From: Algibacter lectus
GTDB taxonomy: Bacteria; Bacteroidota; Bacteroidia; Flavobacteriales; Flavobacteriaceae
DNA: 64,000 nucleotides
NCBI RefSeq assembly: GCF_900112395.1
Contig: NZ_FOLN01000013.1
Location: forward strand, 1-64,000
Direction: 5' to 3'
In this document: piece by piece, positions 20,080 through 28,841 of the stretch
Position numbering within the stretch: the first letter of the stretch is position 1
Layout of the letters: every line of letters begins with the position of its first letter
Program-made: the position numbers and the translations under genes
The notes under the pieces: generated by a model
Databases searched by the model: none
Seen by the model: only the letters and a program-made list of their open reading frames with translations
Told to the model about the DNA's origin: nothing

Positions 20080-21510
20080 ATGCTTAATAAAACACATGCC
20101 GTAATTCTTATTCTCAATTTGTTGATTTTCAGTTGTAAAACTTCAGAAACAATAAAATCGGCAGCAAAGCCGAATATTATTTTTATAATGGCCGACGATT
20201 TGGGGTATGGCGACATTGGACCTTATGGGCAAACTAAAATTAAAACACCAAACCTCGATGAGTTAGCAGCTCAAGGTATGGTATTTACTAATCATTACGC
20301 AGGTTCTACAGTTTGCATGCCATCGCGAGCTAGTTTGTTAACGGGTTACGATCAAGGTCATGCTAGTGTTAGAGGAAATCCTGTTTGGACAGAAAGTGGT
20401 ACTCCTGTAAATCTTAAACGTAATGAAATAACAGTTGCTACCGAACTTAAAAAAGCGGGTTATAAAACAGCTGTTATTGGTAAATGGGGACTTTCTGAAG
20501 GTGTAGATAAAGAAAATATGCCATCGGAACATGGTTTTGATTATTTTTTAGGATACAAAGAGCATCGTCATGCGCACCATTATTACTGGGACACTCTGTA
20601 CCGTAATAGTGAAGCTTTTATTTTAAAGGATAATAATTTTGCTCTAAAACAAGGTAAATACACACACGATGTTTTTGTGAATGAGGCTTTAAGTTACGTG
20701 GAAAACGAAAAGGAAAATCCGCTTTTTCTGTATTTAGCTTTAACCATTCCTCATTTAGAATTAACGGTTCCCGAAGAATCTAAGAAACCTTATCAAAATT
20801 TAGGTTGGCCAGAACGTAAAATGAATACAAAAGGGCATTATAAAAATGACAAGGAAGGCAATACAACTTACGCCGGTATGGTATCTCGAATGGATAGAGA
20901 TTTAGGCAAGTTGTTTGATAAATTGAAAGAATTAGGAATAGAAGATAATACCATTATTTTCTTTACAAGTGATAACGGACCTGAATACGAAAAAAAGGAT
21001 CGGTTTTTTAATAGTAACGGCGATTTAAAAGGAGGAAAGCGAGATTTGTATGAAGGCGGTATTCGCATTCCGTTTATAGCTAAATATCCTGGAAAAATAC
21101 CTGCAGGTTCAACAAGTACTCACGTGTCTGCTTTTTGGGATTTCTTACCAACAGTTTGTGAGTTCGTCGGCGTTAGACCAACTAATATAGATATTAACGG
21201 CATCTCTTTTGCGCCTGAATTACTAGGAAATAGCAAAGCACAACAAAAACACGATTATTTGTATTGGGAGTTTAACGAGAAGCAAGGCCCTATTCAAGCT
21301 ATTCGTCAAAACAATTGGAAATTGGTTTGGAAACTTGAAGGTAGTCCTGAGTTGTATAATCTTTCAACAGATATAGGTGAAACGAAAAATCTTGCCTTAG
21401 AAGAAGCGGAGAAATTAAATGAAATGCTTGCGCTTCTAAAAACAGCTAGAACAGAACATGCAGAATTTCCTTTAACAACACGAAAAGTGGCGCTTCAAAA
21501 GAGGAAATAG
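20080..21510 (+). CDS. S1-family sulfatase (formylglycine-dependent) lipoprotein
   Basis: A 476-residue sulfatase with lipobox LIFSCK (Cys about 19). D39-D40 in MADDLGYGD bind the metal, C79 in CMPSRASLLTG is the formylglycine precursor, and ASVRGN, GKWGLS and TSDNGPEY follow as usual. The GKWG in place of GKWH differs from its two neighbours. The C-terminal block (YWEFNEKQGP-QAIRQNNWKLVW, ELYNLSTDIGETKNLA) is typical of S1 enzymes acting on small sulfated saccharides. It lies 36 bases after the preceding sulfatase and is probably cotranscribed with it. The substrate position it desulfates is unknown. Confidence 0.94.
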   Translation: MLNKTHAVILILNLLIFSCKTSETIKSAAKPNIIFIMADDLGYGDIGPYGQTKIKTPNLDELAAQGMVFTNHYAGSTVCMPSRASLLTGYDQGHASVRGNPVWTESGTPVNLKRNEITVATELKKAGYKTAVIGKWGLSEGVDKENMPSEHGFDYFLGYKEHRHAHHYYWDTLYRNSEAFILKDNNFALKQGKYTHDVFVNEALSYVENEKENPLFLYLALTIPHLELTVPEESKKPYQNLGWPERKMNTKGHYKNDKEGNTTYAGMVSRMDRDLGKLFDKLKELGIEDNTIIFFTSDNGPEYEKKDRFFNSNGDLKGGKRDLYEGGIRIPFIAKYPGKIPAGSTSTHVSAFWDFLPTVCEFVGVRPTNIDINGISFAPELLGNSKAQQKHDYLYWEFNEKQGPIQAIRQNNWKLVWKLEGSPELYNLSTDIGETKNLALEEAEKLNEMLALLKTARTEHAEFPLTTRKVALQKRK

Positions 21511-21598
21511 ATAACTTCATTATTTGTTTTTTGAACATGTTTATTTAAACTGTGGGTATTTGAAATAGCCTATTTATCTTCATTCACACTCATATTGC

Positions 21599-21653
21599 AA
21601 CATATTGGTTCCTTAATTGAGAATTTTAAAATGCTAAAAGACCTTAGATTTGG
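21599..21653 (+). promoter_or_regulatory. PUL promoter C: shared 29-bp motif plus -7 box
   Basis: The motif at 21599-21627 has CAACAT, TCC and TTAATTGAGAA at the shared offsets. TAGATTTG (21646-21653) begins 47 bases after the motif start. It lies in the 234-base gap after the second sulfatase, 91 bases before the glycosidase ATG, so a new transcript begins here. Confidence 0.78.
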
Positions 21654-21744
21654 TTTTAGAGGAAAGTGTTTATTTCATTCATATTAATTCTTTTTGAAAT
21701 AGGCCTTTTCATTCAACTAAATAAACCAAACTAAACTTTAAATT

Positions 21745-23352
21745 ATGAGATTAAAAAATTACTCAAAAAACATTAAAACGTTATGCATTGCTTTATTGAT
21801 TTGCTGTTCGAGTTTTACGGTGTTTAGCCAAACTATTTACACCAACGATATGGAGTATGTGTTAGGTGATGTAAAACAAGTTTTTATTACCAATAAGGTT
21901 TTAACAGAAGCACATGCCGATAATTTATTGAAAGCATTTACCGAAATGAAAGTAAACGGAATTCGTATTCCGCTTTTTGGTAGAGATACAAATGGTGTAG
22001 ATCTTAACCCGAATAAACCTATGTTCGATTATTTTTATACACAAGCGTTAGCACAAGGTTTTTTAATTTTTGCAAATCCAGCACAAGGTGGAGGCGGAGC
22101 GCGTGTAGCTAATAATATGCTTAATGGTACTGTGCCATCGGTTAACGGTGTGCAAGCGGCAACCGATGAGTTAATTGCAAGAGTTTTAGAGTTTTCAGCA
22201 GAATATCCTGACTGTACATGGCTAAACCCTTTTAATGAAGATGGACGCGCAACTAGCAGTACTTGGAGCGTAGATCAAATACATGAAATTTATTCAACAC
22301 TTCATAATAATGTAAATGGCGCAGAGCTTATAGGTCCTTGTACTTGGGGGCTTCCTGCAGCTATCGATATGTTTAATAATACCAATATAGAAGATTATAT
22401 TACGGTGGCTGCATCTCATAATTTAGGCTTTAATCATGGGCAATGGTCTACGTTTATCAACTTAGCAAAAGCGAGAAACTTACCAGTTTGGGATTCTGAA
22501 GTAAACCATAATGATGCTAAAGGCACAGGAACGCGTTTGGAGAAGGCCATAGAAAATAAGGTTGATGGTTTAGTTTTATATAATGCTGCCAATGCTGTAA
22601 ACTTAAATAATGGTACTTTAACCAATGCCGTTTATACTTGGATGGATTTGTATTTAAAAGATGAGGCGCAACCTGTTAATATCGCTCCAACAGGTATCGC
22701 TACGCAATCTTCTACCAATCCTTCATTTAATAAAGGACCTGAATTAGCAATAGATGGCGATACCAATGGAAACTTTGGGGGAGGTTCTGTAACCGTTACA
22801 AATGGGGAAGCAAATCCATGGTGGCAAGTCGATTTTGGTTCAGATAAAAGTATCGGAGATATTAAAGTTTTTAATAGAACAGATGGTTGTTGTAAGGCAA
22901 GAATGTCCAATTTTACAGTGTCTGTTATAAACAGTAATAACGAAACGGTGTATAGTAAAACCTATGCCGATTATCCAGACCAATATATTATCGCAGAAAC
23001 AGGAGGCGTTCTAGGTCAAATTGTTCGAATAGATTTAGACAACGGAACCAATGCATTAACATTAGCCGAGGTAGAGGTTTATGCTTCGGAAATTACATTA
23101 TCAACTACAACTATAGATAATGTTGAGGTTAAAATTTATCCAAACCCAGTGTCAGAAAAATTAATGATATCTGCACCTAATACTTCGTTTAAAAACTACA
23201 CATTATATACTGTTAACGGACAGATTGTTTTAACTAACGAAATAAATACTAAAGATGTTGAGGTTAATGTAAGTACCCTTTCTAAAGGTCTATATTTATT
23301 AAAATTAGATGGCCTTAATGGTTCTAAAATGTTAAAAGTGGTTAAGGATTAA
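21745..23352 (+). CDS. clan-A-like glycoside hydrolase with F-type-lectin-like module and T9SS type A signal
   Basis: A 535-residue secreted protein. Signal peptide to about residue 28 (VFSQ). Residues ~30-305 look like a retaining TIM-barrel glycosidase of clan GH-A: NGIRIPLFG, an NPFNEDGR acid/base motif after strand 4 and PVWDSEVNHND as a possible nucleophile strand. I cannot name the GH family. Residues ~310-450 resemble an F5/8-type or F-type lectin (CBM47-like) domain: NIAPTGIATQSST, AIDGDTNGNF, NPWWQVDFG, NRTDGCCKARMSNFTV. The last ~70 residues (VKIYPNPVSEKL ... LLKLDGLNGSKMLKVVKD) are a T9SS type A sorting domain, so the enzyme is extracellular or surface-bound. It is the best candidate here for the enzyme that first attacks the polymer outside the cell. 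Confidence 0.8.
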   Translation: MRLKNYSKNIKTLCIALLICCSSFTVFSQTIYTNDMEYVLGDVKQVFITNKVLTEAHADNLLKAFTEMKVNGIRIPLFGRDTNGVDLNPNKPMFDYFYTQALAQGFLIFANPAQGGGGARVANNMLNGTVPSVNGVQAATDELIARVLEFSAEYPDCTWLNPFNEDGRATSSTWSVDQIHEIYSTLHNNVNGAELIGPCTWGLPAAIDMFNNTNIEDYITVAASHNLGFNHGQWSTFINLAKARNLPVWDSEVNHNDAKGTGTRLEKAIENKVDGLVLYNAANAVNLNNGTLTNAVYTWMDLYLKDEAQPVNIAPTGIATQSSTNPSFNKGPELAIDGDTNGNFGGGSVTVTNGEANPWWQVDFGSDKSIGDIKVFNRTDGCCKARMSNFTVSVINSNNETVYSKTYADYPDQYIIAETGGVLGQIVRIDLDNGTNALTLAEVEVYASEITLSTTTIDNVEVKIYPNPVSEKLMISAPNTSFKNYTLYTVNGQIVLTNEINTKDVEVNVSTLSKGLYLLKLDGLNGSKMLKVVKD

Positions 23353-23444
23353 CTTTCGATACATAATTTTTTACCTTAGCGGGTATATACAGCGTTTTCA
23401 ACTTATTTAATTTAAAAATAGTACGATTAAAAGATTCTAATACA

Positions 23445-25049
23445 ATGATAAAAACGTCAAGCACACTCTTAGTTTTAACCTCTGTTTTATGTCTTGTTTT
23501 TTCAAGTTTTTCAGATGAAACAAAACAGCAGAATAAAATAAGTTCTGATACGGAGTTAATGAAACCTAAAAAGCCGAACATCATCTATATTCTAGCAGAT
23601 GATTTAGGTTATGGAGATTTAGAATGCTTTAATCCTGACGGAAAAATACCAACGCCAAACCTTAATAATATGGCGAACAATGGTGTTATGTTTACAGATG
23701 CACATACGTCATCTGCTGTTTGTACACCAACACGATATGGTATTCTTACGGGACGTTATAATTGGAGGAGTCGTTTAAAAAGTGGTGTGCTTGGTGGGTA
23801 TTCTAAATCGTTGATAAAAGAAGATCGTGTTACTGTAGCAACCATGTTAAAAACACAAGGCTACAGTACGGCTTACATTGGTAAATGGCACATGGGCTGG
23901 GACTGGTCTTTTGTAAATGAAGAAACAGAAGCCACGCTTAGAAAACTACATACTAATCCAAAAGTAGATTTTTCGGTACCCATTAAAAATGGACCGTCAA
24001 CACATGGATTTGATTATTCATTTGGGTTTTGCGGATCTTTAGATATGGCGCCTTATGTATTTGTTGAAAATGATATACCAACTATGGAGCCTACAAAAAC
24101 TACTATTTCGGTAGACGAAAAAGGTGTTTGGAGAAAAGGACCAACGTCCGACGATTTTGTTCACGCTAATATTTTGCAAGATCTAACAGATAGAGCTGTA
24201 AGTTATATTGAAGAAAAATCGACTGAGAAAGATCCGTTTTTCTTATATTTTCCTTTGCCTGCACCGCATACACCTATTTTACCAACTACAGAGTTTTTAG
24301 GAAAAAGTAATACCAATATGTATGGCGATTTTGTAATGCAGGTTGATGATGTGGTTCGCCAAATACGAGAAGCATTAAAAAAGCAAGGCATTTCAGAAAA
24401 TACATTAATTGTATTTACTAGTGATAATGGGTGTTCGCCAAAAGCAGATTTTGAAGAATTGGCAAAAGTAAAACACGACCCCAGTTATGTGTTTAGAGGC
24501 ATGAAAGCCGATATTTACGAAGGCGGACATCATGTGCCACTTATTGTAGAATGGCCAAGCAAAGGTTTAAAAAACTCTAAAACAGATAGAACTATTTCTA
24601 CTGTCGATTTTTTTGCAACTTGTGCCGAGGTTTCTGGCTATAACATTAAAGACACCGAAGCGGAAGATAGCTATAGTATGCTACCTTTAATTGTAGGAGC
24701 TAATCAAGATGATATTAGAGAATATACAGTATATCATTCCATAAACGGGTCGTTTGCTATAAAACAAGGCGATTGGAAGTTGTGTTTAACCAACGGTTCT
24801 GCAGGGTGGAGTTACCCACGACCAAACGAAATAAAAAGTCAGAAATTAGATTTACCCGAGATGCAACTTTTCAATTTAAAAAATGATATTGAAGAAACTA
24901 AAAACTTAATAGCAGAGCACCCGGAAAAAGCTGTCGAGTTAAAAGTTGCGCTTAAAAAAATAATATTAGATGGTAGAAGTACAGCAGGGGAAAAACAGCA
25001 AAACGAAGGCATGGAAGGCTGGAAACAAATTGAAAGTATAATTAATTAA
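23445..25049 (+). CDS. S1-family sulfatase (formylglycine-dependent), secreted
   Basis: A 534-residue sulfatase with an N-terminal signal peptide (LLVLTSVLCLVFSSF). D52-D53 in LADDLGYGD, C93 in CTPTRYGILTGRYNWRSR (formylglycine precursor, CxPTR variant), GKWHMG and TSDNGC make a complete active site. The GRYNWRS extension and Y-FGFCGSLDMAPYVFVEND differ from the two other sulfatases here, suggesting a different sulfate position. It is 93 bases after the glycosidase and 28 before GH97, probably in the same transcript from promoter C. Confidence 0.94.
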   Translation: MIKTSSTLLVLTSVLCLVFSSFSDETKQQNKISSDTELMKPKKPNIIYILADDLGYGDLECFNPDGKIPTPNLNNMANNGVMFTDAHTSSAVCTPTRYGILTGRYNWRSRLKSGVLGGYSKSLIKEDRVTVATMLKTQGYSTAYIGKWHMGWDWSFVNEETEATLRKLHTNPKVDFSVPIKNGPSTHGFDYSFGFCGSLDMAPYVFVENDIPTMEPTKTTISVDEKGVWRKGPTSDDFVHANILQDLTDRAVSYIEEKSTEKDPFFLYFPLPAPHTPILPTTEFLGKSNTNMYGDFVMQVDDVVRQIREALKKQGISENTLIVFTSDNGCSPKADFEELAKVKHDPSYVFRGMKADIYEGGHHVPLIVEWPSKGLKNSKTDRTISTVDFFATCAEVSGYNIKDTEAEDSYSMLPLIVGANQDDIREYTVYHSINGSFAIKQGDWKLCLTNGSAGWSYPRPNEIKSQKLDLPEMQLFNLKNDIEETKNLIAEHPEKAVELKVALKKIILDGRSTAGEKQQNEGMEGWKQIESIIN

Positions 25050-25076
25050 GACGAAAATTAAATTAAAATCTACAAA

Positions 25077-26978
25077 ATGAAACAAGTTTCTCTAACGTTT
25101 TCAATGCTTCTGTTTATTGCGTTTTTCAATGCTTGCAGTGTTAAGCCAAATCTAAATGTAAGCTCTCCCGATAAAAAGGTAGAGTTAACTTTTGAGAATA
25201 ATGAGCAAGGTTTAACATATCAATTAAACCGGAATAACGAGGTCTTGGTAGGTGTGTCTAGTATTTCGATACTGCCTAACATTCCTGTAAAAATATTAAA
25301 TACAGAAATTAACTCAGTCGATACCAAATGGAATCCGGTTTGGGGGCAGTTTAGTGAAATTAGAGATTTTTATAATGAAATTGTAATTTATATTGAAGTC
25401 AATGGGAAAACAGGGAAATTACTCTCTCGTGTTTATAACGACGGTGTTAGTTTTAGATTTGAACTGGATAATGTTACCGCAGAAGATCAATTAGATTTTT
25501 ATGCTGAATATAATTTAGCTAGTAACGATGTGTTTTATTATACAGTCGGAGAACATCCTCCTGTTGGTCCTGTTGCTATAGGTAGTTTATCTGATGAGCA
25601 AGCAAAATCGTCAAAAATGTTGCTTCCTATTGTTGTAGAAAAATCGAATAAAAATCATTTATCTTTTTTAGAATCCGATCTGTATTCATCTAAAGGTTTT
25701 AGCACCATGACGATGAATTTTAATAAAAAATCGGGAACTCTAGTATCTAGTAGTAAACCAAAATATATAAACGAAAAAGTGGTTACGCCATGGAAAGTTA
25801 TTTTGTTTGGAGACTCGGCAGGCGATTTAGTAACCAGTACTGTTACTGTAAATTTGGCGGCACCTTGTGAAATAGAAAACACCGATTGGATTAAGCCTGG
25901 TAAAACCATGTGGGATTGGCGTGTACATGGCTATACGGCGCCCGATGGTTTTGTGTATGGTATTAACACAGAAAGCTACAAACGTTTTATAGATTTTGCA
26001 GATAAAAAAGGGATTGAGTATTTTTTAATTGATGCATCTTGGTATAAACGTGCTACTAAAGGGCATTTTGAGTTAACTCCTGAGTTAGATTTAGAAGCTG
26101 TTATAGCTTACGCTGAAGATAAAGATGTTGAACTTATTTTGTATTACGATCGTAAATTTGGCGAATATGGAGATAAGGAGTTGTTTCCTTATTTTCAATC
26201 TTTAGGTATGCATGGTATTAAATATGGTTTTATGGGGAATAATGTTCAGTTTTCTCGTGATGCTATTAGCCAAAGTGCTGCTAGTGAATTACTAATCGAT
26301 TTCCATGATAGTCCAGTGCCTTTTACGGGTGTTAGGCGTACATTTCCAAACGCTATTACCCGCGAATATTGCCATGCACAGCAAGATTCTCGTAAAGCGT
26401 TTACTCCCGAAACTTTTATTAAAATGGCTTTAGTTAATGCTATACAAGGGCCTTTGGATATGAATAATGGTAATTTTGATATCACCGGAATTAACGCCGG
26501 AAAACGACAAAAAGGCCCAAAGAAATTAAACTCTTATTTATCTACAGTGGTGTCTGAGGTAGCTAGAACTCTAGTTGTTTTTAGTGGTTTAGTTTGTATT
26601 CCCGATGCTCCAGAAGCTTATGAGGCTAAAGCCGATTTATTCGAGTTTATCCAAAAAATGCCTGTTGGTAAATGGGATGAGTCTCGAATTCTGAATTCAA
26701 AAATGGGAGAATATATTACTACAGCACGACGATCTAAAAACGATTGGTTTGTTGGTAGTGTTATGAATCAAAAAGGAGGCGTTTTAGATATTGACTTAAA
26801 CTTTCTTGAAGAAGGAAAAATCTATGAGGTTACCTTTTACGAGGATACACCCGAAACCGATTGTAAAACAAACCCCGAAGCTTACCAAATAAGAAAGGCT
26901 AAAGTGAAAAAAGGAGATGTTATTAAAGCTAATATGGCTCCGGGTGGTGGACATTGTATGTGGATAAAATCAGAATAA
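25077..26978 (+). CDS. GH97-family glycosidase with atypical catalytic positions
   Basis: A 633-residue lipoprotein-like protein (FNACSVK, Cys ~20). N-terminal GH97 domain (NVSSPDKKVELTFENNEQGLTYQL), a TIM barrel (KPGKTMWDWRVHG, EYFLIDASWY, VELILYYDR, GIKYGFMGNN) and a C-terminal beta domain. GH97 enzymes are alpha-glucosidases or alpha-galactosidases. At the position of the retaining nucleophile Asp there is G384 (KYGFMG), as in the inverting subgroup, but the usual HE motif reads HD (D411) and the region expected to hold the acid Glu (RG-x-E) reads HAQQD with Q436. Activity may therefore be altered. It is 28 bases after the third sulfatase and cotranscribed with it. Confidence 0.82.
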   Translation: MKQVSLTFSMLLFIAFFNACSVKPNLNVSSPDKKVELTFENNEQGLTYQLNRNNEVLVGVSSISILPNIPVKILNTEINSVDTKWNPVWGQFSEIRDFYNEIVIYIEVNGKTGKLLSRVYNDGVSFRFELDNVTAEDQLDFYAEYNLASNDVFYYTVGEHPPVGPVAIGSLSDEQAKSSKMLLPIVVEKSNKNHLSFLESDLYSSKGFSTMTMNFNKKSGTLVSSSKPKYINEKVVTPWKVILFGDSAGDLVTSTVTVNLAAPCEIENTDWIKPGKTMWDWRVHGYTAPDGFVYGINTESYKRFIDFADKKGIEYFLIDASWYKRATKGHFELTPELDLEAVIAYAEDKDVELILYYDRKFGEYGDKELFPYFQSLGMHGIKYGFMGNNVQFSRDAISQSAASELLIDFHDSPVPFTGVRRTFPNAITREYCHAQQDSRKAFTPETFIKMALVNAIQGPLDMNNGNFDITGINAGKRQKGPKKLNSYLSTVVSEVARTLVVFSGLVCIPDAPEAYEAKADLFEFIQKMPVGKWDESRILNSKMGEYITTARRSKNDWFVGSVMNQKGGVLDIDLNFLEEGKIYEVTFYEDTPETDCKTNPEAYQIRKAKVKKGDVIKANMAPGGGHCMWIKSE

Positions 26979-27010
26979 AAAAGTATATTTAACGCTGAAA
27001 CCTATTCCAG

Positions 27011-28510
27011 ATGAAAAACCAATCCTCCTATTTATTGCTATGCGCTTTTACATTGTTATCAATGAGTTTATTTGCGCAAAAAATAAGAATTACAGAAGCT
27101 CCCGAAGATTATCAGTTATATGCTCGCGATAGCAGTAATACCGCTGAGGTTTTAATCTCTGGTAATATTAAGGGAACTCCAGATTTTAAAGAGTTTTCAT
27201 TAAAAGTATTTAAAGATAATGTGCTTTATAATACACAAAAGGATAGTTTGGTTGATAAGAAGTTTTCAGTTTCAACTGAAATAAATTCAGGCTTACACGA
27301 GTATCGATTTGAGTTTTATATCAAAAAAAATAATGTCGATAGCCTATACTTTTCTGCCGATCATGTAGTCTGTGGAGATGCTTATATTATAACTGGGCAA
27401 TCTAACTCTCATGCAAGTAGTAGCTTGTCGACTTACAGTAATCCATATTGCAGAAGTTTTGGGGTTAAAACAGGTTACGAAACTTACAACGACGACGATA
27501 GAAAAGTACGTTGGGGTATGGCTACAGGAAATTTAGAAGGTCTTGATGGTGTTGGAGGATGGTTTAAAAAGAACCCATTTGCTGTTGGTGCTTGGGGTAT
27601 GGAATTAATGCGGTTAATTGTCGAAAAACATCAGGTGCCTGTTTGTATTATTAACGGTGGTAGCGGTTCATCTTCAATAGAAAAAAACATGTTATATCCA
27701 GAGCAACCATCTTTAGAAACTAGCTTTGGTCGTTTAGCATATCGTGTCGATCAAGCAGGCTTGAAAGATAAAATTAAAGCCATTTTTTGGCATCAAGGAG
27801 AGTCTAACTCGGTAAGTGTGGAAAGTTATCAAGGATATGCAGCTAATTTTGATGTGCTTTTGAATGATTGGAAACGTGTTTATACAAGTTTAGAAAAAGT
27901 TTATTTATTTCAAATTCATCCAGGTTGTGGTCGTAATCCAGAGAGTTATCTTTCTGAAATGCGTGAAGTTCAAAATAAAATAGATAAAAAGTACGAGATG
28001 GTAAATATTATGTCCACACTAGGTGTTACAGGTCATGATGGTTGTCACTTTTCTTACGATGGTTATTTAGAATTTGCCAAACGTATTTATCCTTTAGTGG
28101 CGCGGGATTATTATAACGAAAAGTTCGATTTCACGATAACACCTCCAAAATTATTAAGTGCGAATTATACAGGTTCTAAAAAGATTATACTAAACTTCGA
28201 TCAGTCTATACTTCTAGAAGAAAAGCGTGAAGTAAATGGCGTGGTTCATTATTTAAAAGATCAGTTTTTTGCTTCGGAAGATTCAAATTTAGAACAAATG
28301 CCTCTTGAAGTTAAAAGAGTGGACGTTAAAGATAATTCACTTATTCTTACATTGAAAAAAGCATCTAATTATAAATTTATAACCTACCTACCAAGTAAGT
28401 TTTACGTAGGCACTCGCGATATTTATAATGGTCCGTGGCTATCTGGAAGAGAAAATAATATTGGTGCTTTAAGTTTTGATAGAAGGCCAATTACTCAACT
28501 TAAAGATTAA
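27011..28510 (+). CDS. SGNH/sialate O-acetylesterase-like carbohydrate esterase
   Basis: A 499-residue secreted protein (signal peptide ending LFAQ). After an Ig-like N-terminal domain (~25-115) comes an SGNH hydrolase core: CGDAYIITGQSNSHA with S131 as nucleophile in the GQSN block, INGGSGSSSIE, WHQGESNSV (the WxQGE signature of the sialate-O-acetylesterase/SASA family) and GHDGCHFSYDGY carrying the D-x-x-H dyad. A beta domain ends the protein. Such esterases remove acetyl groups from polysaccharides or oligosaccharides. It is the last gene of the unit begun at promoter C, 33 bases after GH97, and suggests the substrate carries acetyl esters. Confidence 0.85.
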   Translation: MKNQSSYLLLCAFTLLSMSLFAQKIRITEAPEDYQLYARDSSNTAEVLISGNIKGTPDFKEFSLKVFKDNVLYNTQKDSLVDKKFSVSTEINSGLHEYRFEFYIKKNNVDSLYFSADHVVCGDAYIITGQSNSHASSSLSTYSNPYCRSFGVKTGYETYNDDDRKVRWGMATGNLEGLDGVGGWFKKNPFAVGAWGMELMRLIVEKHQVPVCIINGGSGSSSIEKNMLYPEQPSLETSFGRLAYRVDQAGLKDKIKAIFWHQGESNSVSVESYQGYAANFDVLLNDWKRVYTSLEKVYLFQIHPGCGRNPESYLSEMREVQNKIDKKYEMVNIMSTLGVTGHDGCHFSYDGYLEFAKRIYPLVARDYYNEKFDFTITPPKLLSANYTGSKKIILNFDQSILLEEKREVNGVVHYLKDQFFASEDSNLEQMPLEVKRVDVKDNSLILTLKKASNYKFITYLPSKFYVGTRDIYNGPWLSGRENNIGALSFDRRPITQLKD

Positions 28511-28841
28511 AATCTACTAAAATAATCTTGATTTATAGAGTAATAATTGGTGTCGTTTCTACAGCTTTCATGTTATGGTTAGGTCGTTCCTTATGGAATT
28601 TGGCTTAAATCATGAGGTTTTTTGTATGTTTATGATTATTAGCTTGTTGTGTTTATGTTGGAGTTGTTTTTATGTATTCAAATTCAACATTTATACCCCC
28701 TAATTGATAATTATAAGTTTTTGTTTTATACTAACTTTGGTAATTGCCGAATATACAAACATAACTGAATAGATCTGTGCGTATGTTTTCAAACAAAACA
28801 AACTAAAAGAAAATCCATAACTGTCTTTATAACTTTTACTA
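28511..28841. other. intergenic region with PUL promoter D
   Basis: This 331-base gap has no gene. It follows the esterase stop and contains the fourth copy of the shared promoter architecture at 28685-28739; nothing else clear is visible. Confidence 0.6.
28685..28739 (+). promoter_or_regulatory. PUL promoter D: shared 29-bp motif plus -7 box
   Basis: The motif at 28685-28713 has CAACAT, CCCCC and TAATTGATAA at the shared offsets. TAACTTTG (28732-28739) begins exactly 47 bases after the motif start. The predicted start near 28745 gives a leader of about 97 bases to the GH117 ATG. Confidence 0.78.

Noticed and set aside
21561-21576. Small inverted repeat AAATAG-C-CTATTT after the second sulfatase as a terminator
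   Set aside because: The stem is six A/T-rich pairs with a one-base loop and no U run; too weak to call.
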